DNA of 64,000 nucleotides from Oscillospiraceae bacterium (GTDB lineage: Bacteria > Bacillota > Clostridia > Oscillospirales > Ruminococcaceae). The notes below the pieces were generated by a model. That model ran no database searches, was not told where the DNA came from, and worked only from the letters and a program-made list of their open reading frames with translations. The first letter of the stretch is position 1, and each line of letters starts with the position of its first letter. A program made the position numbers and the translations under genes. This document shows, piece by piece, positions 51,335 through 59,714 of the stretch. The stretch is taken from positions 124,001 through 188,000 of the forward strand of contig JAQYLI010000040.1 in the NCBI GenBank assembly GCA_028720105.1. The letters are read 5' to 3'.

Positions 51335-51574
51335 ATGAGATCATCCGCTATAACAAGACAGCTTGACGCCCTCGGAAGAGTGGTTATCCCCATTGAAATG
51401 AGAAGAAAACTTAATATCGGCAGCAGAGATCACGTGGAGATCTGCGCCGAGGACGACAGCATAATCATCAAAAAGGCAGGAGAAAGCTGCGTATTCTGCG
51501 GCAGCACAGAAAATCTCCTCATCTTCAGGGAAAAACGCGTCTGCAGCGATTGTCTTGCTCAGCTGAAGCAGTGA
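51335..51574 (+). CDS. AbrB/SpoVT-type regulator with a C-terminal zinc-binding pair
   Basis: The first 48 residues are an AbrB swapped-hairpin DNA-binding domain (RQLDALGRVVIPIEMRRKLNI, DHVEICAEDDSIIIKK). The last 28 contain two CxxC pairs (CVFCGSTENLLIFREKRVCSDC), a small zinc ribbon not found in Bacillus AbrB itself but seen in a subgroup of clostridial AbrB-like proteins. At 79 residues it is compact. AAGGAGA precedes the ATG. It precedes the HD-GYP gene by about 70 bases. Confidence 0.85.
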   Translation: MRSSAITRQLDALGRVVIPIEMRRKLNIGSRDHVEICAEDDSIIIKKAGESCVFCGSTENLLIFREKRVCSDCLAQLKQ

Positions 51575-51646
51575 CTTGATAAATAAATATGCACAGACAA
51601 GCTGTAATATGCGACTTGTCAATATGTCCGAAAGGAGGAAGTCTGT

Positions 51647-52741
51647 CTGGTTTACCTGAGAACCAATGAGCTTGTGCCGGGAATGTGTATGGCAAGAGAG
51701 ATAACCTTTTTTGACGCTTCGGCAGGAGCGGTGGTAACTCTCAAGGCAGGAACAAAGCTTACCGATATGAACATTACCCAGATGTCTATGAGCCGGGTAG
51801 TGGCAGGAGCTTTCATCGACAGCCGAAACAGCGAAGCAAGGGTGATCTCCTCCATTAACAGCCAGATAAAGGAGAATGCCATCAGCAATATCCACAGTCT
51901 GGCGGATAATTTTATGGACAGCAGCAAGGGCGTTACCCAGAGCGATATCGACGCCATCGGCGACACCACCGAGCAGCTTATAGACGAGCTTGCCTCCAAA
52001 AAGGATATCCTTATAAACATCGCCGACATAAAGATGTATGACGATTATACCTATCATCACAGTCTGAGCGTGGCAATTATGGCTATAGCTATCGGGCTGG
52101 AAATGGGCTATGACCGCAGAAAGCTTGACGAGCTGGGAGTTGCGGGACTTCTTCACGATATCGGCAAGGTCTCTGTTCCTATCGAGATAATAAACAAAAA
52201 GGGCAGGCTCACCGACGAGGAATATAACGTTGTAAGACTGCACCCGATTTATGCTGCGGAGCATCTTAAAGCAAGAAAGCTTGTTTCCGATGACTGCTGC
52301 AAGGGCATTATCGGTCATCATGAGAGATGGGACGGCTCGGGCTATCCTATGAAGCTCAAAGGCGAGGAGATACACGAATATGCGCGCATTTTAGCGGTAG
52401 CTGACGTTTATGACGCCCTTACCTCCAACCGCCCCTACCGTATCCCTGCGCCTCCCAACGAAGCCATAGAGTTTATTATGGGCGGAATGTACAGCCATTT
52501 TGACGAAAATGTAGTCAAGGCATTCCTCAGAAAGGTGGCGCCATTCCCCACAGGCTCAAGGGTCAAGCTTTCAAACGGGGAGACTGCAACGGTTATGAAA
52601 AATAACAACGACCAGCCCCTTCGTCCCCTTGTAGTAACCGAAAGCGGCACCGAATACGACCTGGGCGATTACAGAAAAAATATGAACATCGTGATAACGG
52701 GGCTCTGCGACGAGGAAACTGCAAGGCTCATTCACGGCTGA
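51647..52741 (+). CDS. HD-GYP cyclic-di-GMP phosphodiesterase-like protein
   Basis: The C-terminal HD-GYP domain is complete: YHHSLSVAIMAIAIG, the HD pair in LLHDIGKVSVP, and HHERWDGSGYP. The N-terminal region (LRTNELVPGMCMAREITFFD) resembles the start of other family members. The ORF-track GTG at 51674 has no ribosome site and cuts into this region. AAAGGAGGAAG (51631-51641) is 8 bases ahead of an in-frame CTG at 51647, so I infer a CTG start, giving about 364 residues; 51674 remains the conservative choice. It probably degrades cyclic-di-GMP. Confidence 0.85.
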   Translation: MVYLRTNELVPGMCMAREITFFDASAGAVVTLKAGTKLTDMNITQMSMSRVVAGAFIDSRNSEARVISSINSQIKENAISNIHSLADNFMDSSKGVTQSDIDAIGDTTEQLIDELASKKDILINIADIKMYDDYTYHHSLSVAIMAIAIGLEMGYDRRKLDELGVAGLLHDIGKVSVPIEIINKKGRLTDEEYNVVRLHPIYAAEHLKARKLVSDDCCKGIIGHHERWDGSGYPMKLKGEEIHEYARILAVADVYDALTSNRPYRIPAPPNEAIEFIMGGMYSHFDENVVKAFLRKVAPFPTGSRVKLSNGETATVMKNNNDQPLRPLVVTESGTEYDLGDYRKNMNIVITGLCDEETARLIHG

Positions 52742-52751
52742 TATACAAATC

Positions 52752-52798
52752 AAAGAGTCTCTCACGTCATTTGGCACGGAGAGACTCTTTTATTTTTT
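52752..52798 (+). terminator. Terminator of the HD-GYP gene
   Basis: AAAGAGTCTCTC and GAGAGACTCTTT form a perfect 12-bp stem followed by TATTTTTT. Confidence 0.9.
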
Positions 52799-52823
52799 GC
52801 CGCATTAAATTACAAAATTATCC

Positions 52824-52852
52824 TTGACTTTTATTTGCTGTAGTGATATAAT
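52824..52852 (+). promoter_or_regulatory. Promoter of the serC-serA operon
   Basis: TTGACT and TATAAT are separated by 17 bases with TGA before the -10 box (extended -10). The leader of about 77 bases has a short hairpin TTCTC...GAGAA but no recognisable riboswitch. Confidence 0.75.
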
Positions 52853-52935
52853 AGTGATTAGTATCGGTTACTATAATTTGTGCTTCTCTGATAACGGGAG
52901 AAACACCGCTTTTTGATAGAAAGGAAGATATTACT

Positions 52936-54015
52936 ATGTCAAGAGTTTACAATTTCTCGGCAGGTCCCGCAATGCTGCCCGAAAAGGTTCTTGAGACCGC
53001 AGCTGCGGAGATGCTCGATTATAAGGGCACAGGCGAGTCAGTAATGGAGATGTCCCACCGTTCCAAGGAGTACCAGGCAATTATCGACGAGGCCGAGGCT
53101 CTCCTGAGAGAGATTATGTCCATTCCCGATAATTACAAGGTGCTTTTCCTCCAGGGCGGCGCTTCCACACAGTTTGCTATGATACCCCTTAACCTTATGA
53201 CAGGCAGCGGCAAGGCTGACTTCGTTATCACAGGTCAGTGGGCAAACAAGGCATATCAGGAGGCTTCACGCTACGGCGACGCAAAGGCTGTTGCTTCCTC
53301 CAAGGATAAGACCTTCTCCTACATTCCCGAGATCGACAAGAACGAGTGCAGAGCAGACGCAGATTATTTCCACATCTGCCTTAACAACACCATTTACGGC
53401 ACAAAGTGGGCTGAGCTTCCCGAGGTAAGCGTTCCTCTGGTTGCGGATATGTCCTCCTGCATTCTTTCCGAACCTGTTGACGTAACCAAGTTTGCTATGA
53501 TATACGCAGGCGCACAGAAGAATATGGGTCCTGCAGGTCTTACCGTTGTCATTATCCGCGATGATATGATAGGCCACGCAAAGGATATCACTCCTACAAT
53601 GCTCAACTATCAGACCCACGCAGACAACGGCTCTATGTACAACACTCCTCCTACATATTCCATTTACATCTTAAAGCTTGTTCTCGAGTGGGTAAAGGAA
53701 ATGGGCGGTCTTGAGGCTATGAAGGCTCACAACGAGAAGAAGGCAGCTATCATTTATGATTTCCTTGATAACTCTAAGCTGTTCAAGGCTACCGTTCAGG
53801 GCAAGGATCGTTCTCTTATGAATATCCCCTTCGTAACAGGCAACGAGGAGCTTGACGCCAAGTTCGTTTCCGAGGCTAAGAAGGCAGGCTTTATCAACCT
53901 CAAGGGTCACAGAAGCGTTGGCGGTATGAGAGCTTCCGTTTATAATGCAATGCCTATGGAGGGCTGCGAGAAGCTTGTAGCATTTATGAAGAAATTTGAA
54001 GAGGAAAATTCATGA
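52936..54015 (+). CDS. serC: Phosphoserine aminotransferase
   Basis: The PLP enzyme makes 3-phosphoserine from 3-phosphohydroxypyruvate. The N-terminus VYNFSAGPAMLPEKVLE is diagnostic, the PLP lysine is in YAGAQKNMGPAGL, and the closing region NIPFVTGNEELDAKF...GFINLKGHRSVGGMRASVYNAM is typical. At 359 residues it is standard. AAAGGAAG precedes the ATG. It is followed 36 bases later by serA, so the two early serine-pathway enzymes are co-expressed. Confidence 0.97.
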   Translation: MSRVYNFSAGPAMLPEKVLETAAAEMLDYKGTGESVMEMSHRSKEYQAIIDEAEALLREIMSIPDNYKVLFLQGGASTQFAMIPLNLMTGSGKADFVITGQWANKAYQEASRYGDAKAVASSKDKTFSYIPEIDKNECRADADYFHICLNNTIYGTKWAELPEVSVPLVADMSSCILSEPVDVTKFAMIYAGAQKNMGPAGLTVVIIRDDMIGHAKDITPTMLNYQTHADNGSMYNTPPTYSIYILKLVLEWVKEMGGLEAMKAHNEKKAAIIYDFLDNSKLFKATVQGKDRSLMNIPFVTGNEELDAKFVSEAKKAGFINLKGHRSVGGMRASVYNAMPMEGCEKLVAFMKKFEEENS

Positions 54016-54051
54016 TAATTTTCCGCATTTGTCACGAAAGGATAGACTGCA

Positions 54052-55215
54052 ATGATAAACGTTCTTACTTTAAATAAAATCGCTGCCTGCGGAACAGACG
54101 CCTTCGACAAGGCAAAGTATACCGTTTCCGACAGCGTTTCCGAGCCTGATGCAATAATGGTCCGCTCTGCGGCTATGCACGAGATGGAATTTAGTAAAAA
54201 TCTTCTCGCTATCGCAAGAGCAGGCGCAGGCGTAAACAACATTCCCGTTGACCGCTGTGCAGAAGAGGGTATCGTTGTATTCAACACCCCCGGAGCAAAC
54301 GCAAACGCTGTTAAGGAGCTTGTTATCGCAGGTCTCCTTATGAGCTCAAGAAAGATAACCGAGGCTGTAAGCTGGGCTGCTTCTCTCAAGGGCAACGGCG
54401 CAGAGGTCGGCAAGATGGTTGAAAAGGGCAAGGCAAATTTTGCAGGCCCCGAGATAAGCGGCAAGACCCTCGGTATCATCGGAATGGGCGCTATCGGCGT
54501 TCTGGTGGGCAATGCGGCAATGGCTCTGGGCATGAAGGTAATCGGCTACGACCCTTACCTTTCCGTTAAGGCTGCTCTTTCTATAAACCCCGGCATAAAG
54601 ATCGTTACCGATATCAAGGAGCTTTACGCTGCTTCCGATTACATCACCATTCACGTTCCCTACAATCCCGAGACAAAGGGCACTATCAATAACGACACTA
54701 TTGCTCTTATGAAGGACGGCGTGAGAATTCTCAACTTTGCAAGAGGAGAACTTGTTGACTCCGACGCCATCATTTCCGCGCTTGAAAGCGGCAAGGTGGC
54801 TTCCTACATTGTTGACTTCCCCTCCGACGAGATCATCGGCGTTAAGAATGCTATCTGCGTACCTCACCTTGGCGCTTCCACACCCGAGTCCGAGGATAAC
54901 TGCGCTGTTATGGCTGCAAATGAGCTTATCGACTTTATCGAGAACGGCAACATCAGAAATTCCGTTAACTTCCCCAACGCTGAGATGAACGCCGTTGGCA
55001 CAAAGATAATGGTTCTCCACAGAAACGTTCCCGCAGTTATCTCCGAGATAACCGCAGTTCTTGGCAACGCTTCCATCAACATCGAAAATATGATGAGCCC
55101 CTCCAAGAAGAATTATGCCTGCACTCTGATAGACGCTATGGGCGATATCACCGACGATATCGTTTCAAAGCTCTCCGCAGTTGAGAATGTAATCAGAGTA
55201 AGAGTTATAAAGTAA
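54052..55215 (+). CDS. serA: D-3-phosphoglycerate dehydrogenase with ACT domain
   Basis: The enzyme oxidises 3-phosphoglycerate in the first step of serine synthesis. The NAD-binding loop is GIIGMGAIGVLVG (about residues 141-153), the catalytic Arg is in NFARGELVD, the His in CVPHLGAST, and the Glu lies between them. The C-terminal ACT domain (VPAVISEITAVLGNASINIENM) from about residue 320 is probably a serine sensor. The 387-residue length is that of the short type without the extra intervening domain. It is 36 bases after serC and precedes the small membrane protein gene by 24 bases. Confidence 0.96.
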   Translation: MINVLTLNKIAACGTDAFDKAKYTVSDSVSEPDAIMVRSAAMHEMEFSKNLLAIARAGAGVNNIPVDRCAEEGIVVFNTPGANANAVKELVIAGLLMSSRKITEAVSWAASLKGNGAEVGKMVEKGKANFAGPEISGKTLGIIGMGAIGVLVGNAAMALGMKVIGYDPYLSVKAALSINPGIKIVTDIKELYAASDYITIHVPYNPETKGTINNDTIALMKDGVRILNFARGELVDSDAIISALESGKVASYIVDFPSDEIIGVKNAICVPHLGASTPESEDNCAVMAANELIDFIENGNIRNSVNFPNAEMNAVGTKIMVLHRNVPAVISEITAVLGNASINIENMMSPSKKNYACTLIDAMGDITDDIVSKLSAVENVIRVRVIK

Positions 55216-55239
55216 GCTGTATCGAAAGGCGGACTGTTT

Positions 55240-55608
55240 ATGAAAAGCGAAGAAGTTTTCAGTTCAAGTGACAAAAGTGAAAACTTAGCTCTGGGTGCCC
55301 TTATAGCTGCGCTGCCGTTTCTGTTCTTTCTCCCCTATGTGATGAAGGATAAGAGATATTCGCCTTACTGTATGTTCAGAGCAAATCAGTCTCTTATCAC
55401 ATTTATCATTATGGCTCTGCTGGGGCTTGCTTCAAAGATAATTGGTCTGGTGGGCTTTATCCCCGTTATCGGCGGGATTATCACAGGCGTTGCAGGCGTG
55501 GTGCTGGGAATAGCGGCAGGATTTTACTATATTGAAAATCTTATCTTTGCCATTCTCGGCAGCGGTAAACGAGTTCTGATATTCGGTGAGATAGAGATAC
55601 TTAAATAA
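55240..55608 (+). CDS. Small membrane protein (DUF4870-like layout)
   Basis: The 122-residue protein has a soluble N-terminus, then three hydrophobic helices (LALGALIAALPFLFFLPYVM, SLITFIIMALLGLASKIIGLVGF, GIITGVAGVVLGIAAGFYYIENLIFAILG). The YCMFRANQSL segment between the first two resembles the HARQAL-type motif of DUF4870 proteins, but the match is weak. It follows serA by 24 bases and ends at a bidirectional terminator. No role is known. Confidence 0.6.
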   Translation: MKSEEVFSSSDKSENLALGALIAALPFLFFLPYVMKDKRYSPYCMFRANQSLITFIIMALLGLASKIIGLVGFIPVIGGIITGVAGVVLGIAAGFYYIENLIFAILGSGKRVLIFGEIEILK

Positions 55609-55617
55609 TTTATGTTC

Positions 55618-55655
55618 AAAAACGGCTTGTATCGCATTTGATACAAGCCGTTTCT
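55618..55655. terminator. Bidirectional terminator between the serA operon and the HAD gene
   Basis: AAACGGCTTGTATC and GATACAAGCCGTTT form a perfect 14-bp stem with T residues on both sides, between two convergent genes. Confidence 0.9.
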
Positions 55656-56264
55656 TCATTCCTCGGAAATTATCTGCATAATTTCCGTATAATTTTTCTC
55701 ATAGCTTTCAAATCGCACAGCATTAAGCCCCACGCTTTCCGCCCCTTCCACATTCGCCGCAAGATCGTCAATGAAAAGACATTCCGAGGGCACAAGACCG
55801 TATTTGTCGCACAGCCTGCGGTAAATTTTCGGGTCGGGCTTTGTAAGCTTCTCCTCGCAGGAGAAAACGCCGCCGTCCATATGCTCCCTGAATGACAGCG
55901 CCTCGGGGCATACGTCCATAAGGTAGTAGGAGTAGTTTGAAAGATAGTAGACATTAAGCCCCTTTGCTTTAAGCTCCTTTATCCAGGGAATGGCATAGGG
56001 CTGCTGAACGGGACATTCGCCCATTCTGTCAAAGGCAAGGCGAATTTGCTTTTCGTAGCCCTTGCCCGACTGCTCAAAGAGCCGGCACACTTCTTCTGCG
56101 CTGAGAACGCCCTTGTCAAGCTCGTTCCATATCTTCGGGTTATGCCAGGTAGCGGCAGTCACCGCCTTTTCCGTTTCCTCATCGTTAAATAATCTGTGGA
56201 CATATTCGTCCCAGTTGAAGGTTATAAGCACCATTCCGATGTCGAATATCACATTTTTTATCAA
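55656..56264 (-). CDS. HAD-superfamily hydrolase (subfamily IA)
   Basis: The 202-residue protein has HAD motif I in VIFDIGMVLI, a helical cap (about 15-85), motif II in YYLSNYSYYLMD, and motif IV in ECLFIDDLAANVEGAE with the conserved lysine between (TKPDPKIYRRL). It resembles small-molecule sugar-phosphate phosphatases of the YihX type. The TTG start follows AGAGGTG by about 9 bases. The substrate is unknown. Confidence 0.82.
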   Translation of the reverse strand: MIKNVIFDIGMVLITFNWDEYVHRLFNDEETEKAVTAATWHNPKIWNELDKGVLSAEEVCRLFEQSGKGYEKQIRLAFDRMGECPVQQPYAIPWIKELKAKGLNVYYLSNYSYYLMDVCPEALSFREHMDGGVFSCEEKLTKPDPKIYRRLCDKYGLVPSECLFIDDLAANVEGAESVGLNAVRFESYEKNYTEIMQIISEE

Positions 56265-56290
56265 AAATTTTCACCTCTTATAATTTCTCA

Positions 56291-56329
56291 GAAAAAATCC
56301 TCTGCCTTAAAAAGGAAGAGGATTTTTTG
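56291..56329 (-). terminator. Terminator of the long minus-strand operon (bidirectional)
   Basis: AAAATCCTCT and AGAGGATTTT form a stem with T-runs on both strands, 8 bases after the SPFH stop. Confidence 0.85.
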
Positions 56330-56336
56330 ATTTGCT

Positions 56337-57257
56337 TTATTCCTCGGAAACTTCGTCCTCGGGGGTATTATCCTGTCCGGAAACGGGAACGGATACCGCA
56401 GGAGCGGGAGTCTGAGTCTTTGAAGTGCCGCTCTTTGTCTCCATTTCGCTGATAATCTGTGAAATGTCGATAAGCATAGAGCTGCTGTCGCCGCCTGCCA
56501 CCGCAGGGAGCTTGCCGTCCCACTTGTCTATGTATTCCATTGCTATCATCTGGGGAGTTATCTGCTCGGATTTAAGGCGATATGCCTCAGCCTCTGCCTG
56601 AGCCTGAGCAACGGTCTGCTCCGCCTCCACCTTGATCCTTTGGAGGTCCTGCTCCGCCTTGAGAGCATTCTGCTGAGCGGTCTGCTTGGCTTCGATTGCC
56701 GCATTGTACTCGGCAGTGAACTCAAAGGAGATGATATTGAATATCTCAAGCTCAAGACCGTAGCTGCTTATCTTTTCGTTAAGCAGATCCTTCATCTGGT
56801 CGCTTATTATCTGTCTTTCGGTAATGAGCTGCTCGGCGGTGTACTTTGCGGTAACTGCCTTCACGCATTCCTGTATCGCAGGATTGATGATAACATTCTC
56901 GTAGGACAGACCAACTTCCTTGTATATCTTAGCCGAAGCTTCGTTTCTCACACGGTAGTTGAGAGCAATGGTGCTGGACACCGTCTGCAGGTCCTTTGAA
57001 GCCGAGGAGCAGTCAACCTCCGCCTTTAAAACTCGGTTGTCGATCTGGATTATCTGCTGGATAAATGGTATCTTTACGTGAAGTCCCTCGGATAAAACAG
57101 CCTCGGAGACCTTTCCGAAGGTAAGCACAACTCCCGAATGACCTGCCTGAACGGAGGTAAAGGAATTGAGCGCAACGATAAGAACGGCAGCCGCAGCGAT
57201 AACTCCGCCGATTATTTTGCCTGTTTTTCTGCCGTTAACTACAACTGTTTCTGCCAT
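56337..57257 (-). CDS. SPFH/band 7 (prohibitin-like) membrane protein
   Basis: A single N-terminal membrane helix (IIGGVIAAAAVLIVALNSF, residues 14-32) anchors a band 7 domain (VQAGHSGVVLTFGKVSEAVLSEGLHVKIPF). A coiled-coil region follows, rich in Q and A (KAEQDLQRIKVEAEQTVAQAQAEAEAYRLK). Prohibitin-like proteins form ring-shaped scaffolds and often hold proteases or organise membrane domains. At 306 residues it is typical, with an acidic C-terminal tail. It is the last gene of the minus-strand run before a terminator. Confidence 0.85.
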   Translation of the reverse strand: MAETVVVNGRKTGKIIGGVIAAAAVLIVALNSFTSVQAGHSGVVLTFGKVSEAVLSEGLHVKIPFIQQIIQIDNRVLKAEVDCSSASKDLQTVSSTIALNYRVRNEASAKIYKEVGLSYENVIINPAIQECVKAVTAKYTAEQLITERQIISDQMKDLLNEKISSYGLELEIFNIISFEFTAEYNAAIEAKQTAQQNALKAEQDLQRIKVEAEQTVAQAQAEAEAYRLKSEQITPQMIAMEYIDKWDGKLPAVAGGDSSSMLIDISQIISEMETKSGTSKTQTPAPAVSVPVSGQDNTPEDEVSEE

Positions 57258-57292
57258 AATGGTATAAATACTCCTTTAAAATGTTATGTTTC

Positions 57293-57460
57293 TCAGAAAG
57301 GAAGCTCGTCTCTGTCGTTGATGTCAAAGCAGCGCTTTGCTTCCCTGCTGCCCAGTGCAAGCTGAACTATCATCAGTACCACATTCGCAATTGTAAGGCA
57401 GAATGTTACGATAAGAATAATTTCTCTTGCAATAGTAAGACCTTTGTTTGTTCTGTTCAT
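57293..57460 (-). CDS. Small single-helix membrane protein (55 aa)
   Basis: The ATG at 57460 follows GGAGG at about 8 bases. The ORF-track start at 57475 is ahead of that site. The peptide has a hydrophobic helix (EIILIVTFCLTIANVVLMIVQLAL) and a charged C-terminus (GSREAKRCFDINDRDELPF). It lies between ricT and the SPFH gene, 20 bases after the former, so it is probably part of the operon; a link with the SPFH membrane scaffold is possible but unproven. Confidence 0.65.
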   Translation of the reverse strand: MNRTNKGLTIAREIILIVTFCLTIANVVLMIVQLALGSREAKRCFDINDRDELPF

Positions 57461-57480
57461 AGTAATTACCTCCAAAAAAA

Positions 57481-58347
57481 TTATTTATCTTCAAGCTGCT
57501 TTAAAGCGCGCATTTCGTCCTTGTCCATACGTATCCTGCCGTCCTTGATAACGGTGACCTCGTCCTTGCTCAGAAGCACCGCAGGGTCGTCGGATTTTTC
57601 GGGCTTGACCTTTAACATTCCCGTCAGGAGATTTACCTCCTCCACATAGCCCTTGAATTCGGGAGCCTTTACATATGCCCCCACCTTGGGAGTGGTATTG
57701 AATGCCTCCTCGTAGAAATCCTGCTCGTATTTCAGACAGCACATAAGCCTGCCGCAGGTGCCCGAAATTTTTGTGGGATTAAGGGACAAGCCCTGCTCCT
57801 TTGCCATTTTGATGGAAACGGGCTGGAACTCTCCGAGGAATGTCTTGCAGCAGAATGGTCTGCCGCATACGCCAAGACCGCCCAACATTTTCGCCTCGTC
57901 TCTCACGCCTATCTGTCTCAGCTCTATCCTTGTGCGGAAAACCGCCGCCAGGTCTTTTACAAGCTCTCTGAAATCCACACGGTTTTCAGCGGTGAAATAG
58001 AAAAGAAGCTTGTTGTTGTCAAAGGTACATTCCACGTCTACCAGCTTCATATCAAGCTTGTGGGCGGCTATCTTTTCCTGACAGATACGTGCGGCATTGG
58101 CTTCCTTGACCTTGTTCTGCTCCACTATTTTCAGATCACGTTCGGTGGCTTGGCGTATTATGGGCTTTAAGGGCGGAACTATCTTGTCGTCCTCCACCAT
58201 TCTGCAGCCCATTACCACACTGCCGCATTCCACGCCCCGGGCAGTTTCAACAATCACCTTGTCGCCTGCCTCAAGCTTTGCGCCGCTCGGGGAGAAGTAG
58301 TACATCTTCCCCGATTCCTTAAATCTAACTCCGATTATCTCAGTCAT
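57481..58347 (-). CDS. ricT: PSP1-domain protein RicT (YaaT)
   Basis: In Bacillus RicT works with RicA and RicF to support RNase Y-dependent RNA processing and the Spo0A phosphorelay. The family core, with cysteines GGLGVCGRPFCC and SGTCGRLMCCLKYEQ, is intact and can hold Fe-S clusters in the known complex. At 288 residues it is normal. It lies 27 bases after holB, preserving the Bacillus order yaaQ-(yaaR)-holB-yaaT. No ricA or ricF is in this window. Confidence 0.95.
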   Translation of the reverse strand: MTEIIGVRFKESGKMYYFSPSGAKLEAGDKVIVETARGVECGSVVMGCRMVEDDKIVPPLKPIIRQATERDLKIVEQNKVKEANAARICQEKIAAHKLDMKLVDVECTFDNNKLLFYFTAENRVDFRELVKDLAAVFRTRIELRQIGVRDEAKMLGGLGVCGRPFCCKTFLGEFQPVSIKMAKEQGLSLNPTKISGTCGRLMCCLKYEQDFYEEAFNTTPKVGAYVKAPEFKGYVEEVNLLTGMLKVKPEKSDDPAVLLSKDEVTVIKDGRIRMDKDEMRALKQLEDK

Positions 58348-58374
58348 TATATTTACATTTTCCCTTTCAAAAAA

Positions 58375-59343
58375 TCATCTGCACAGCTTTCCCGCCAGAA
58401 CCGCCGCAGCGCCCTGGGCGTTGCAGTTTCTGGTGCATCTGTAGGAGGCTTCGCAGACAGCGTCGTACATTGCCAGTATCCGTCCCGTTGAAAAACGCTC
58501 CGCCAGCTTTCTTGAGGAAGCTTCGGTGCAGCTTACAGTCTCATTGCTCCCGTTTCTGAGCACAGCACCGTCTCTTATGGAGCGGGCGAGCATTTCAAGC
58601 GTACAGCGCATTTCCTCTCTTTTCGAGGATATGCCACCGAGAATTGCCGCAAGACTGTATTCATCACGGGAAACAATGGCTTCCATAGCCTTTTTCACCG
58701 CTTCAGCCGATTTGATAAGGTCGGCATTGCCTTCCAGAAAATCAATGCACTGCCCGATGTTGCCGCCGAAGGAGTCCACAGCCCTTGCTATATCCTCCTC
58801 GGAATATTTTCCCCTGTCCCTCAGTGCTTCTTTGCAGCTTTCCCTGTCCGCCTCGTGAAGCTCTATGGTCATAGAACGGGAGATAAGGGTGGTAAGAAAG
58901 CTGCTTTTGTTTGCCGAGGTGAATATAAAATATGCGGCGTCGGGAGGATCCTCGGTGATTTTCAGCAGTGCGTCCTGACAGGAGTCCTGCCAGCCCTCAC
59001 AGTCGGTGAGCAGATACACCTTCCGCTCGCAGTCATTGGGGGAGATATAGCTGTCGGCAACCACCTTGTCACGGATATCGTCAACCGAGTAGTTCACCTT
59101 TCCGCTTTCACGAGTGACCTCTATAAAATCGGGGTGCTGACCTCTCAGTACCCGGCTGCACTGCCTGCACTCGCCGCAGGCATTCCGGTTCTCGCAGAGA
59201 AGCTGCATTGCAATGTACCGTGCAAAGGTCTTTTTTCCCACGCCCTTTTCCCCTGTGAGTATGTAGGAATGTACAAATCTTCCCGACCTGCTCATAGCTT
59301 CAATGGGGCGCAGGGCGTTTTCCTTTGAATACAGCTTCATCAC
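58375..59343 (-). CDS. holB: DNA polymerase III delta' subunit
   Basis: The delta' subunit is part of the clamp loader. The P-loop-like GEKGVGKKTFARY at about 33-45 and the zinc-binding cluster CENRNACGECRQCSRVLRGQHPD are characteristic, and the sensor 1 motif SANKSSFLTTLISRSM (SRC-like) is present. At 322 residues it is typical. It overlaps the DarA stop by 4 bases (ATGA) and is followed by ricT, as in Bacillus. Confidence 0.93.
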   Translation of the reverse strand: MMKLYSKENALRPIEAMSRSGRFVHSYILTGEKGVGKKTFARYIAMQLLCENRNACGECRQCSRVLRGQHPDFIEVTRESGKVNYSVDDIRDKVVADSYISPNDCERKVYLLTDCEGWQDSCQDALLKITEDPPDAAYFIFTSANKSSFLTTLISRSMTIELHEADRESCKEALRDRGKYSEEDIARAVDSFGGNIGQCIDFLEGNADLIKSAEAVKKAMEAIVSRDEYSLAAILGGISSKREEMRCTLEMLARSIRDGAVLRNGSNETVSCTEASSRKLAERFSTGRILAMYDAVCEASYRCTRNCNAQGAAAVLAGKLCR

Positions 59344-59663
59344 AGCTTTTCAAACCGCTCGATATCCGTAACGAATACCGTTGCGCCGCCAACGGTGACC
59401 TCAATGGGGAAGGAGCCTGTGGTGTCCGACCTGCCCGAAGCCGCCGAGGGAATGAACTGCTTTCTCTTTCGGGAACATTCTCTTATAACGTCGATAGCCT
59501 CGTCCACTCTCTGTTCCTCTACGCATATCATAAAGGTGGTGTTTCCCGCCATAAGGAAGCCGCCTGTGGAGGCAAGCTTTGTTGCGGAAAAGCCCTTTTT
59601 GGTGAGCTCGGTGGAAACAGCGTGGCTGTCGTCGTTGTTGATAACGGCATATATCAGCTTCAT
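59340..59663 (-). CDS. darA: Cyclic-di-AMP receptor protein DarA (YaaQ/PstA)
   Basis: This PII-like protein binds cyclic-di-AMP. The N-terminus MKLIYAVINNDDSHAVSTELTKKGFSATKLASTGGFLMAGNTTFMI is diagnostic, and its 107 residues match DarA. It lies upstream of holB with a 4-base overlap. In Bacillus a thymidylate kinase and yaaR gene surround this gene; here they are absent. Confidence 0.95.
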   Translation of the reverse strand: MKLIYAVINNDDSHAVSTELTKKGFSATKLASTGGFLMAGNTTFMICVEEQRVDEAIDVIRECSRKRKQFIPSAASGRSDTTGSFPIEVTVGGATVFVTDIERFEKL

Positions 59664-59714
59664 AATATCATATCCTTAAAATGTGATAATAATGCGGCAC
59701 ACATTACCGCAATT

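Noticed and set aside
51341-52375. 344-aa minus-strand ORF over the AbrB and HD-GYP genes
   Set aside because: Both plus-strand genes have clear domain motifs, and the ORF has no ribosome site.
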